Source of the DNA: JBHJGM01 sp050331815
GTDB lineage: Bacteria > Verrucomicrobiota > Verrucomicrobiia > Opitutales > JBHJGM01
Assembly: GCA_050331815.1 (NCBI GenBank)
Contig: JBHJGM010000022.1
Span: 15,759-79,758, forward strand
Direction of reading: 5' to 3'
DNA length: 64,000 nt
Part shown: positions 1 to 8,621 of the stretch, piece after piece
Layout of the letters: each line of letters starts with the position of its first letter
How positions within the stretch are numbered: position 1 is the first letter of the stretch
Program-made: the position numbers and the translations under genes
Notes under the pieces: model-generated
Database searches by the model: none
Seen by the model: the letters and a program-made list of their open reading frames with translations, nothing else
What the model was told of the DNA's origin: nothing

Positions 1-988
1 CCGCTTGGATCAGCGTGCGCATTTCGCCGGTTGTATCGGCAACGTAGATACGTGCGTTAGCCGGCGGCGGCTCCTTGCGGCTGCGCAGGTGCCAGGGCCT
101 GGGCTGCGTGCGCAGCAGGTCCATGATCTCACCGCGCCGCTCGGCGTGACGTGGAATCAAAAGCAGGCGAACGGGCAGCTTGCGGGCCTCGGCGGCGTCC
201 ATCACACGCAACAGAAACGCCTCCTCACCGGGCCAGGTGGAGCAGCCCAGCAGCACCAGCGGACGTGCGCCGTCCTCCGTCGCCTGGAGGCCCATTTCCG
301 CCCGCAGGTCTTCGCGCTGGCCGGGGTCCAGTCGTGGCTCGACCGGAGCGTCAAACTTCAGATTGCCGACCGTGCGGATGCGATCAGGATGCGGCGAGAG
401 TTCGCGGAAGCGCTGTGCGTCTGGCTGGCTGGAGGCGAGAATCCGGTGCACGCGGCTAAAGAGCCAGCGGGCCACCCAGCTAAGCCGGCGGTAGCGGCCG
501 AAGGAGCGGTCCGAAAGGCGGGCGTTGAGTAACAGCACCGGCACGTTTTTTCGGGCGGCCTGATGCAGATGCTCGGGCCACAATTCCCCCTCCATCAGCG
601 CCACAACGTCAGGCCGGATGCGTCGCCAGGCCAGCGCGGTGCAGGCCCAGAAATCCAGCGGGAAGAGGGCCACCCGCAGCACCTTGTGGCGGAAGCGCTC
701 GCGCGCGAGTCGGTAGCCGGTGGACGTCGTGGTGGTTAGGACAATCTCCCAATGACCCTCCGCGTTAAGGGCGTCGACGAGCGATTCGATTGCCTGGAGC
801 TCACCCACACTGACCGCCTGCAGCCACAGTCGACGCTTGCCGGGAGCCGGTGCGCTCAAAACCGGTACGAACCCGAAGCGGTGCGCGGCGTCTTGCCGGT
901 AGCCCCCCCGCCGCCACATCCGCCGCAGGTAATACGGCAGCACCGCCACCAGAACGGGAACAAAAAGGATTCGATACAGGACGATCAT
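1..988 (-). CDS. waaA: 3-deoxy-D-manno-octulosonic acid (Kdo) transferase, partial
   Basis: The gene runs off the left edge, so about 329 N-terminal residues are present and the C-terminus is missing. WaaA (GT30) transfers Kdo from CMP-Kdo onto lipid A precursor at the inner face of the inner membrane. Seen: a hydrophobic N-terminal anchor (start MIVLYRILFVPVLVAVLPYY), the conserved SVGE block near residue 60, the MEGELWP motif typical of this family near residue 125, and GNLKFDAP followed by LLGCSTWPGEE in the donor-binding half. The start is the ATG that keeps the membrane anchor. It is divergent from the M16 peptidase gene. It shows that the organism makes Kdo-containing LPS. E. coli WaaA is 425 residues, so roughly 100 residues lie outside the window. 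Confidence 0.93.
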   Translation of the reverse strand, partial: MIVLYRILFVPVLVAVLPYYLRRMWRRGGYRQDAAHRFGFVPVLSAPAPGKRRLWLQAVSVGELQAIESLVDALNAEGHWEIVLTTTTSTGYRLARERFRHKVLRVALFPLDFWACTALAWRRIRPDVVALMEGELWPEHLHQAARKNVPVLLLNARLSDRSFGRYRRLSWVARWLFSRVHRILASSQPDAQRFRELSPHPDRIRTVGNLKFDAPVEPRLDPGQREDLRAEMGLQATEDGARPLVLLGCSTWPGEEAFLLRVMDAAEARKLPVRLLLIPRHAERRGEIMDLLRTQPRPWHLRSRKEPPPANARIYVADTTGEMRTLIQA

Positions 989-1121
989 CGTGACGTCCGC
1001 CTGGCTCGAACGCGGGGACAGAGCCGCTTGCCATGACGGAGCAGAACATTACGCTCAATATCTGGCCTATCGATGGCAATGGCCAAGTCGTCTTGCCCGC
1101 GGGCGCTATCGCACTAATTGC

Positions 1122-4106
1122 ATGATGAAACATCGAAGCTTTGATTCCTGTACCCTGTTGTTGTTATTGGCCTGCGTGCTGTTGAGCCTGGTTGGCTGCA
1201 ACATCAGCTCTGAGCGAGCACCCACGCAGCCACGCCCCGGCGATGTCTCCCAAGCGGAGCCCTCGCGCCCCTGGGCGCACCGTGTCAGCGACCTGCCCGC
1301 CGACGAGCGGATAAGCTTCGGCCAGCTCGACAACGGCTTTCGCTACGCCATCCTGCCCAACCGCGAGCCTGAGGGTCGTGCTAGCCTGCGGCTGTACGTC
1401 CACGCCGGTTCGCTGATGGAGAACGACGACCAGAAAGGGCTCGCCCATTTTCTCGAGCACATGGCCTTCAACGGCACGGAGAACTTCGCCGCGGGCGAGA
1501 TGGTGGAGTATTTTCAGCGCCTGGGGATGGCCTTCGGCGCCGACACAAACGCCCACACCAGCTTCGACGAAACCGTCTACAAGCTGGAGCTGCCCGAGCT
1601 GAACCAGGAGATTCTCGACGACTCCTTCACGCTGCTGGGCGACTACGCCGACAAGATGCTGCTGGAGACCGAGGAGATCGAAAAGGAGCGCGGCGTGATC
1701 CTGGCCGAGAAGCGCGCACGTGACTCGGTCGAGTACCGCACCTTTGTAAGCCAGTGGAAATACCTCTTTCCCAACAGCCGCTTGCCGGAGCGGTTTCCGA
1801 TCGGCGAAGAGAGCATTATCGAATTCGCGTCCCGGGAAACCTTCGTGGACTTTTACCAGACCTGGTACACCCCCGAACGCATGGTGCTGGTGGCCGTTGG
1901 CGATTTCGACCCCAAGCTCATTCGCGGCTACGTCGAGCGGACGTTCGGGCCGCTGGAGGCCTCGCCGGACCCCGTGGCCTCTCCGAGGCTTGGCCGCATC
2001 GATCAACCGCGCCTGGGCGTGCACTTTCATCCGGAGGCCGAGGCGGCCTCCACCGAGATTACCCTGCTGCACCTGGCCCCGTATCCAGATATCCCGGACA
2101 CCTTTGGCCTGCGCCGCAAGCAGCTGTACGAGGAGGTGGCCAATTTCATCGTCAGCCGGCGACTGGAGCGCCTGGCGCTCTCGGCAGACGCGCCGTTTAA
2201 GGCGGGCACGTCCTACCGGTTCAGCTACCTGAATTTCTTCAAGATGAGCGGCTTGGAAATGACCACGCAGCCGGAGCGCTGGAGTGAAACCGTGGCGGTC
2301 GCCGAGCAGGAGCTGCGCCGGGCGCTGCTGTACGGTTTCACCGAGGCAGAGATCGAGGAGGCGCGCCGCGCCATTTTGCAGCGCTATCAGCAGGCCGTGC
2401 GCGAAGCCCCGTCGCGCAAATCGCGGGCTCTGGCCGACGCGGTGGTGCGCTCCATCGGGCGCGAACGCGTCTTTACCGACCCGGCGACCGAACTGGAAGT
2501 CGCCGAAGCAGCGATGAAAGACGTCGACCCGCAAAAGGCGCTGATGGCCTACCGCGATCTGTGGGCCTTTCAGCCGGTCTCCGATCCGAACGCGCCGGTC
2601 GACTACGGGCGGAGCATTCTCGTGACCGGCAATCTGCAGATGGGCGATGAGCCCGAGGCCGTTATCAAGGCCCAGTACGTGGCCAGCCGGGAGGTGCCGG
2701 TGGCCGCCCCGGAGGAACGCGCCGCGATCGAATTTGCCTATACGGACTTTGGCGGGAGCAACGTGATTGTGCGCGACCGCACCTTTGAGGAGGTCGGTGT
2801 GCGCCAGATCACCTTTGCCAACAACGTTCACTTGAACCTCAAGCAGACCGACTTCGAGGCCGGGGTCATCCATGTGGCCGTGCGTTTCGGCGGCGGCTTG
2901 CTGGCGGCCCCTCTGGAAAAGCCCGGGCTGGCCGCCCTGACCGACCAGATTTACGTGCGAGGCGGTCTCGGCGAACATGACTTTAGCGAGATTCGCAGCC
3001 TGCTGGCGGGTCGGACTGCCGGGGTGAACTTCTCCGTCGACGATGAAGCCTTTCAACTGCGCGGGGCCACCAACACCGAGGACCTCCTCTTTCAGTTGCA
3101 GGTGCTTGCGGCCTACGTGACCGACCCCGCCTTTCGCCCGGAAGCCCTGCGACTGGCCCACCAGCAGTTTGACGAACTTTACCCCAAGCTCGAGCGGACG
3201 GTCGAAGGCGTCATCGGCAGCGAGTTGGAGCAGTTCCTCCACGGCGGCGATCCGCGCTTTGGCTACCCGCCCAAGGACGAGATGCTGCAGCGCAGCCTCG
3301 AAGAGGCGCAGATGTGGATGCAGCCGGCCCGCGAGGAGCAATGGCTGGAGGTTTCCGTGGTCGGCGACTTCGAGGAAGACGCGTTGCTGGAGGCCATTGG
3401 CAAAACCTTTGCGGCGCTCCCCAAGCGGCAGGCCGAACGGCTGCCGTATGCGGATGCGCGCAAGGTGCATTTCCCGAACCGCGCAGACGAGCGCCAGTGG
3501 ACCATCAACACCGAGATCCCGCGTGCGGCGGCGGCGGTCTATTGGCCGACGGCGGATATGTCTGACATCAGCCTCTCGCGGCGGCTTTCGATTCTTTCCG
3601 GGGTCTTTGACGAACGTCTGCGCGTGCGTATCCGTGAGCAGTTGGGGGAGGGCTACAGTCCCTACGCAGCCAACCGCTCAAGCGACACCTTTACTGATTA
3701 CGGCTACCTGGTGGCCTTCAATCTGGTGGATCCGGAACAGGCCGAGCGCATGACCGGCATGATCGCCCTGATCGGCGCACAAATGGCGGCCGATGGCGTG
3801 ACGCAGGACGAACTTGAGCGCGTGCGCACGCCACTGCTCAAGCAACTCATCGAATACCAGCGAAACAACAATTACTGGCTTTCGCTGGTTCTGAGCGATT
3901 CGCAGTACCGCCCCGAACGCCTGGAATGGGCCACCACGCTGCAGCCGGAGTACGCTTCCGTGACGGCTCAGGAACTGAGCGAAGTCGCTCGCCGTTTCCT
4001 GCGTCCGGACAAGGCGCTGAAGGTGACCATCGTGCCCGACCCTCAAGCCTTGGAGGCGGCGGCGCTCCAGACGGAAACGGTGGAAACCGCGGCAGGCGGT
4101 GGCTGA
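1122..4106 (+). CDS. M16 family zinc metallopeptidase, lipoprotein
   Basis: The protein has 994 residues. The start at 1122 (MMKHRS; 1125 is equally possible) gives a lipoprotein signal with a hydrophobic core and lipobox LVGC, Cys at residue 26. The inverted zinc motif HFLEH spans residues 109-113, and the distal Glu ligand lies in EIEKERGVI about 75 residues later. A second, catalytically degenerate M16 half follows, as is usual for pitrilysin-like enzymes of this length. Known members degrade peptides in the periplasm or at the outer membrane. The frame stays open upstream to 990, but that extension would bury the lipobox and is unlikely. The stop overlaps the next gene by 8 bases, suggesting co-transcription with the sulfotransferase. 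The physiological substrate cannot be read from the sequence. Confidence 0.93.
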   Translation: MMKHRSFDSCTLLLLLACVLLSLVGCNISSERAPTQPRPGDVSQAEPSRPWAHRVSDLPADERISFGQLDNGFRYAILPNREPEGRASLRLYVHAGSLMENDDQKGLAHFLEHMAFNGTENFAAGEMVEYFQRLGMAFGADTNAHTSFDETVYKLELPELNQEILDDSFTLLGDYADKMLLETEEIEKERGVILAEKRARDSVEYRTFVSQWKYLFPNSRLPERFPIGEESIIEFASRETFVDFYQTWYTPERMVLVAVGDFDPKLIRGYVERTFGPLEASPDPVASPRLGRIDQPRLGVHFHPEAEAASTEITLLHLAPYPDIPDTFGLRRKQLYEEVANFIVSRRLERLALSADAPFKAGTSYRFSYLNFFKMSGLEMTTQPERWSETVAVAEQELRRALLYGFTEAEIEEARRAILQRYQQAVREAPSRKSRALADAVVRSIGRERVFTDPATELEVAEAAMKDVDPQKALMAYRDLWAFQPVSDPNAPVDYGRSILVTGNLQMGDEPEAVIKAQYVASREVPVAAPEERAAIEFAYTDFGGSNVIVRDRTFEEVGVRQITFANNVHLNLKQTDFEAGVIHVAVRFGGGLLAAPLEKPGLAALTDQIYVRGGLGEHDFSEIRSLLAGRTAGVNFSVDDEAFQLRGATNTEDLLFQLQVLAAYVTDPAFRPEALRLAHQQFDELYPKLERTVEGVIGSELEQFLHGGDPRFGYPPKDEMLQRSLEEAQMWMQPAREEQWLEVSVVGDFEEDALLEAIGKTFAALPKRQAERLPYADARKVHFPNRADERQWTINTEIPRAAAAVYWPTADMSDISLSRRLSILSGVFDERLRVRIREQLGEGYSPYAANRSSDTFTDYGYLVAFNLVDPEQAERMTGMIALIGAQMAADGVTQDELERVRTPLLKQLIEYQRNNNYWLSLVLSDSQYRPERLEWATTLQPEYASVTAQELSEVARRFLRPDKALKVTIVPDPQALEAAALQTETVETAAGGG

Positions 4107-4875
4107 GCCACCGTCAGGCGGCACGGGCCTGGCGAATATTCGAGCACAGGTTTGCGTCAACAACGGCATGGCCAAGTCGGCCAGCACCCTGCTGTGTCAC
4201 TACACGATTCGGTTGCTACAGCGGGCATTCCCGCGCAATGGCGTCGCAACGCTCGAACAGGCCACCGGCGATGGCTCCATCCGTGGAATCAGTTGTTTCG
4301 TCGAATCGCTCAACACGGAAACGTTGCCACTGATCGAGGGAATTGCGCGCGAGCAGGGGCCAGTGCTTGTGAAGATCCACGCGCCGGTGCACGCGTTTTT
4401 GCAAGAGAGTCTGGACTCAGGGCGCATCCGGATGGTGACGACCTTTCGCGATCCCAGAGATGTCATCCTCTCCGCGATGGATCACGCGCGGCGCACCCGA
4501 GGCACCCCGCAAGCAGTCTTTCAGGAGTTCACCTCGGTTGAGGATTCGATCCCGCATGTGCGCTGGTGGGCAGAGATGGCCCTCGGCTGGAAGGCAAGCG
4601 GTATGTCATACATGGTGCGCTACGAGAACATCTATGACGATCCCGCCGCGGTGCTCGGACAGGTCGCCGCGCATTATGGAATCCCCGCTGATGAGCCGGC
4701 GATCGAAGCGGTGGTGGCCGAGGAACGCGCTACGCGTGCTTATGCCGCGAACCAGTTTAACAAAGGCCTGCGGCGTCGGTTTCCCGCTGAGATGTCGCCC
4801 GAGCAAGTGGCCTTGTGTAATGAATGCCTGGGCGACTGCATTCAGGCGCTGGGCTACCCGCTCGAATTGAGCTGA
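4099..4875 (+). CDS. sulfotransferase family protein
   Basis: About 258 residues from a GTG start. The 5'-phosphosulfate-binding loop is GMAKSASTLL (residues 23-32, K26), right after a beta strand. The 3'-phosphate-binding motif appears as FRDPRDVILSA near residue 120. Together they indicate a PAPS-dependent sulfotransferase. The ATG at 4168 would remove the first beta strand of the PAPS site, so the GTG at 4099, overlapping the upstream peptidase, is preferred. The acceptor (carbohydrate, lipid or small molecule) is not evident. Members of this family in marine bacteria often modify surface polysaccharides, but that is inference here. Confidence 0.75.
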   Translation: MAEPPSGGTGLANIRAQVCVNNGMAKSASTLLCHYTIRLLQRAFPRNGVATLEQATGDGSIRGISCFVESLNTETLPLIEGIAREQGPVLVKIHAPVHAFLQESLDSGRIRMVTTFRDPRDVILSAMDHARRTRGTPQAVFQEFTSVEDSIPHVRWWAEMALGWKASGMSYMVRYENIYDDPAAVLGQVAAHYGIPADEPAIEAVVAEERATRAYAANQFNKGLRRRFPAEMSPEQVALCNECLGDCIQALGYPLELS

Positions 4876-4962
4876 AGTTCGGTGCAGGCGATTTGCCCGC
4901 TTCGAAAGCGCAACTCGCCCGATGGACCCTGACGGCTTGCCTCCGCCGCGGCATGCTGGACT

Positions 4963-6555
4963 ATGTCTTCTAAGATTAACGCCCCAATTATGAAGAAGCG
5001 CGCAGTTGTTATCGGAAGCGGTTTTGGCGGACTGGCCGCGGCCATTCGTACCCAGGCTAAAGGCTATGACGTCACGCTGGTCGAGGCTCGAGACAAGCCG
5101 GGCGGCCGCGCCTACGTCTACAAGGACAAAGGATTTACCTACGACGCCGGCCCGACCATCGTGACCGTGCCCTTCGTGCTCGACGAGCTGGCAACCGTCG
5201 CGGGGCGGCGTATCGAGGATTATGTGACGCTGGTGCCCTGTGATCCCTATTACCGGATCTATTTTCACGACGGGCGCATCTTCGATTACCGGGGCGACCA
5301 GGCCAAGCTCGAGGCTGAGATTGCGCGTTTCAACCCGGAGGATGTCGAAGGCTACCGGAAGTTTCAGGACTACTCGCGCCGCGTTTACGACCGCGCGTTT
5401 ACCGATCTGGCGGGCCACTCCTTCCACACCTTTGGCGAAATGCTGCGGGTCGCTCCCGATCTCATCAAGCTGCGCTCCGACCGCTCGGTCTACTCGCAGG
5501 TGTCGCGCTTCATCAAGGACCCGGAGCTGCGAAAAGTCTTTTCCTTTGAGCCGCTGCTGGTTGGTGGAAATCCGCTGAAGGTTACGTCGATTTACTCGAT
5601 GATCCACTACCTCGAGAAAACCTGGGGAGTCCATTTCGCCATGGGTGGCACGGGGGCGCTGGTCTCGGGGCTCGTGCGGTTATTTGAGGATATCGGCGGG
5701 GAAATTCGCTTGGGCACGCGTGTATCCGAAATCGTGGTACACGGCGGACGCACCACGGGTGTCCGGGTGCAGGCCGCCAACGCGGAGACACCTTCGCAGT
5801 CGGAAAATCCCGACGGTCCCAGTGAGCTCATCGAAGCCGACCTGGTTATCTCCAACGGTGACGTGGCCAACACCTACCGGCGCTTGATCGCGCCCGAGCA
5901 CCGCCGCAAGTGGACCGATCGTCGCCTCCAGCGGATGAACTACGCGATGTCCCTCTTCGTCATTTACTTTGGCACCGACCGCACCTACGAGCACCTGCCG
6001 CATCACTCGATCATCCTGGGGCCGCGCTACGACGGACTGCTGCGAGACATCTTCGACGCGAAAACGGTCGCTGAGGATTTCTCGCTGTACCTGCACGCGC
6101 CCACCCGCACCGATCCGAGCCTCGCGCCTCCCGGCTGCGAGTGCTTCTACGTGTTGAGTCCGGTGCCCAACTTGCGCGGGGGACAGGACTGGGATGCCAT
6201 CAAGGAGGACTATGCCGACCGCATCCTCGCCTCGATGGAGACGGAGGCTCTCGTGCCCGACCTGCGTAAGCACCTGGTCTCCAAGCTGATTTTCACGCCC
6301 AAGGACTTCGTCACTCAACTCGATGCCTACGCCGGCAGCGCTTTCCAGTTCGCGCCCACCCTCACTCAGAGCGCGTGGTTCCGCCCGCACAACAAAAGCG
6401 AAGACGTGGAGGGGCTCTACTTCGTAGGCGCGGGCACGCACCCGGGCGCGGGCCTGCCCGGAGTCATCTCCAGTGCAAAGGTACTCGATCATTTCATCCC
6501 GAATTTGGACGGGCAAAACGTTGCCAGTGAGCCTCCGGCGGTGACCGCCGTCTAG
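4963..6555 (+). CDS. crtI: phytoene desaturase / carotenoid FAD oxidoreductase (CrtI family)
   Basis: 530 residues, usual length for CrtI/CrtN. The N-terminus has the FAD dinucleotide-binding motif VVIGSGFGGLAAAI, followed by the E-x-x-x-x-GGRA pattern (VEARDKPGGRAYVY). The C-terminus carries the family signature GLYFVGAGTHPGAGLPGV, ending in a conserved helix. CrtI enzymes introduce conjugated double bonds into phytoene or, in C30 pathways, a squalene-derived precursor, at the membrane. Another ATG at 4990 (MKKRAVVIG) is a possible start. No phytoene synthase or other crt gene lies nearby, so the substrate chain length cannot be settled. The ispD, ispE and ispF genes about 20 kb away provide precursors. 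Confidence 0.9.
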   Translation: MSSKINAPIMKKRAVVIGSGFGGLAAAIRTQAKGYDVTLVEARDKPGGRAYVYKDKGFTYDAGPTIVTVPFVLDELATVAGRRIEDYVTLVPCDPYYRIYFHDGRIFDYRGDQAKLEAEIARFNPEDVEGYRKFQDYSRRVYDRAFTDLAGHSFHTFGEMLRVAPDLIKLRSDRSVYSQVSRFIKDPELRKVFSFEPLLVGGNPLKVTSIYSMIHYLEKTWGVHFAMGGTGALVSGLVRLFEDIGGEIRLGTRVSEIVVHGGRTTGVRVQAANAETPSQSENPDGPSELIEADLVISNGDVANTYRRLIAPEHRRKWTDRRLQRMNYAMSLFVIYFGTDRTYEHLPHHSIILGPRYDGLLRDIFDAKTVAEDFSLYLHAPTRTDPSLAPPGCECFYVLSPVPNLRGGQDWDAIKEDYADRILASMETEALVPDLRKHLVSKLIFTPKDFVTQLDAYAGSAFQFAPTLTQSAWFRPHNKSEDVEGLYFVGAGTHPGAGLPGVISSAKVLDHFIPNLDGQNVASEPPAVTAV

Positions 6556-6624
6556 TCGGTTTTGCCAGATTCGCATCCTTTACCGGCTTTACGCGGAGGC
6601 CCTGCGTGGGAATAGTTGCGGCCC

Positions 6625-7440
6625 ATGGATCGAATTGCCGAAACCTTTCAGCGCTGCCGCGAAGCCCGCCGCCCTGCCTTCGTTGCTTACCTTTGCGCGG
6701 GGGATCCGGATGCCGCTCGTTCGCTGGCGGCTTCGCGTACGCTGGTAGATGGCGGGGTGGATATCCTTGAACTGGGCGTGCCGTTTTCTGACCCGCTGGC
6801 CGACGGTTTGACCAACCAGCTCGCAGCCCAGCGCGCGCTCGCCTCTGACGCCACCCGGGACACTGTATTCGAGCAAGTGAGTGCCCTGCGGGCGGCCTAT
6901 CCGGGCCTACCCATCGTCTTTTACACCTACTTCAATCTGATCTACTCGCAGGGCATCGAGGCCTACGTGCAGCGCGCGGCGGAGGCCGGACTGGACGGCA
7001 TGCTGACGCTCGATTGCCCACCCGAGGAAGCCGATGCGTTGCTGGAAGCCTGTGCACGCCACGGCTTGAAGAGTATCTTCATCGTGGCCCCGACAACCAC
7101 CGAGGCCCGTATCGCTACCATCTGCGCTAAAGCCACCGGATTTGTCTACTACGTGTCGCTGGAAGGAGTGACCGGCGAACGCGACCGCATGGCGGCTGAT
7201 ATCGCTGAGCGCGTTTCGACGATTCGCAAGCACACCGATCTGCCCGTGGTGGTTGGTTTCGGCATTAGCCGCCCCGAGCACGTGGCTTCCGTAGGCAAGG
7301 TTTGCGACGGCGTGGTCGTGGGTAGCGCGCTGGTCAATTGCGTGGCCAAGCATGTCGAGGGTCCGACCGAGGTCATGACCGGCGCGCTCGGACAGCGGCT
7401 CGCTTCGCTCCTCGAAGGCCTGCCAACGGTCTCCACTTGA
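6625..7440 (+). CDS. trpA: tryptophan synthase alpha subunit
   Basis: 271 residues, standard TrpA length. The alpha subunit cleaves indole-3-glycerol phosphate to indole and glyceraldehyde-3-phosphate and passes indole to TrpB. The catalytic region is clear: LELGVPFSDPLADG contains the Glu and Asp of the active site, and PTTTEARI, GVTGER and GFGISRPEHV match the phosphate-binding loops of the barrel. The ATG at 6625 is chosen over a TTG at 6616 because it begins the normal N-terminus MDRIAETF. trpB is not adjacent, so the trp genes are dispersed. It converges with the metallophosphoesterase gene. Confidence 0.95.
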   Translation: MDRIAETFQRCREARRPAFVAYLCAGDPDAARSLAASRTLVDGGVDILELGVPFSDPLADGLTNQLAAQRALASDATRDTVFEQVSALRAAYPGLPIVFYTYFNLIYSQGIEAYVQRAAEAGLDGMLTLDCPPEEADALLEACARHGLKSIFIVAPTTTEARIATICAKATGFVYYVSLEGVTGERDRMAADIAERVSTIRKHTDLPVVVGFGISRPEHVASVGKVCDGVVVGSALVNCVAKHVEGPTEVMTGALGQRLASLLEGLPTVST

Positions 7441-7497
7441 GTAGCTGAGCCTCAAGCAAAGCGCCCACGCGGTTTTCCCGAAAGACGCTGCGCGTAT

Positions 7498-8487
7498 TCA
7501 GGGATTGGATACGGGCTGGGGCTGCGCGTCGTCCTCGTCGTCGGTCACAAAGTCGATCTCCTCGCGGGCCGCAGCTGTCTCCGGTGCGGATGCCTGCTCG
7601 GCTGGAGCCAACGGATTCGCCGGCTTCGCCCTGGTGGCTTCTGCGCCCGCGCTTACCGTCGCGAGTTCCTTGGCCTTTTTCTTTTCGGCTTTGGCGAGTT
7701 TCTTGGCCTCGAGTTTTTCTTCGAGACGCCGGCAGAATTCAAAGTAGGGAATGATTTCGAAACGCCCGTCAGTGTGCTCGACCAGGGCGGTCATCGACTC
7801 GACCCAGTCGCCCGAATTGAGGTAATGAATGTCGGCCACCATCTTGTCCTCGGGCGTGTGGATGTGCCCGCAGATGATGCCTTCACACTCGCGTTGCCGC
7901 GCCAGTTCCTGCAGGTGGTCCTCAAATTTGCTGATGTGGCTGACCGCTGATTTCACCCGGGCCTTGATGGCCTTGCTGATCGAGTAGTAGCCCTTGCCTC
8001 GCCAGGCGCGGTAGTGGTTGTAGAAGCGGTTGATGCGCAGCAGGCTCTGGTAGCCGATGTCGCCCAGCACGGCCAGCCACTTGGAGTTCATGGTAACCGT
8101 GTCGAAGACGTCGCCGTGCACCACGAGGTATTTTTTGCCGTCCGCGTTCTCGTGAATGTAGTCCTCGACGACATTGAACTTGTCGATCGCGATGGGCAGG
8201 AAATTGGCCAGGAAGTCGTCGTGGTTGCCTCGCAGGTAAATGATCTCGGTATCCTTTTTTTCGGCCTTTTTGAGGACCTGTCGCACGAAGCGCGTATGGC
8301 CGTCTTGCCAGCCTCCGCCACCTTTGCGACGTAGGCTCCAGCCGTCGATAATGTCGCCGTTGAGGATAAGCTTCTCGGAGTAGGAGTGCTTCAGGAAGAA
8401 ATTCACCTCCTGGGCCTTGCAGTCCAACGTGCCCAGATGGACATCCGAGAGGATGATGGTGCGGTATCGCAGGACGGGACGCTTCAT
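7498..8487 (-). CDS. PlcP-like metallophosphoesterase (UDP-diacylglucosamine diphosphatase superfamily)
   Basis: 329 residues. Metal-binding motifs of the calcineurin-like fold are complete: SDVHLG (D15, H17), NGDIIDGW (D45), RGNHDDF (N88, H89), VHGD (H124) and CGHIHTP (H208, H210). The GDIxDGW and GNHDxF forms fit the PlcP branch of COG2908, which hydrolyses phospholipid head groups during phosphate limitation, better than classical LpxH. The last 70 residues are a Lys/Ala/Glu-rich tail, likely disordered and atypical for the family. The upstream gene on the same strand is a GT4 glycosyltransferase, the same partnership as plcP-agt in marine proteobacteria. An LpxH-like role in lipid A synthesis is the main alternative. 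Assignment to the superfamily is secure; the PlcP role is inferred. Confidence 0.8.
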   Translation of the reverse strand: MKRPVLRYRTIILSDVHLGTLDCKAQEVNFFLKHSYSEKLILNGDIIDGWSLRRKGGGGWQDGHTRFVRQVLKKAEKKDTEIIYLRGNHDDFLANFLPIAIDKFNVVEDYIHENADGKKYLVVHGDVFDTVTMNSKWLAVLGDIGYQSLLRINRFYNHYRAWRGKGYYSISKAIKARVKSAVSHISKFEDHLQELARQRECEGIICGHIHTPEDKMVADIHYLNSGDWVESMTALVEHTDGRFEIIPYFEFCRRLEEKLEAKKLAKAEKKKAKELATVSAGAEATRAKPANPLAPAEQASAPETAAAREEIDFVTDDEDDAQPQPVSNP

Positions 8488-8621
8488 GTCTGGCAGGCTG
8501 ACGCAGCCTTGGTACCAGATCGTAACGGAGTCTCCGCGCTGCGGTCAAAGCTCAAACGCGGGCCCAGTCAGACTCCGCTTACTGAACCTGTCAGGCTGAA
8601 ATCCGAATTGCCCAAATACGC

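Noticed and set aside
1164..3470. 768-codon open frame on the minus strand opposite the M16 peptidase
   Set aside because: It is the antisense shadow of a high-GC gene. The plus-strand product has a signal peptide and zinc motif; the antisense product shows no family pattern.
4606..5634. 342-codon minus-strand open frame across the sulfotransferase and crtI
   Set aside because: It spans two well-supported plus-strand genes and has no domain signature.
8488..8621. Pho box upstream of the PlcP-like gene
   Set aside because: Only a single CTGTCA half-site is visible (about 8588), without the second half at the right spacing.
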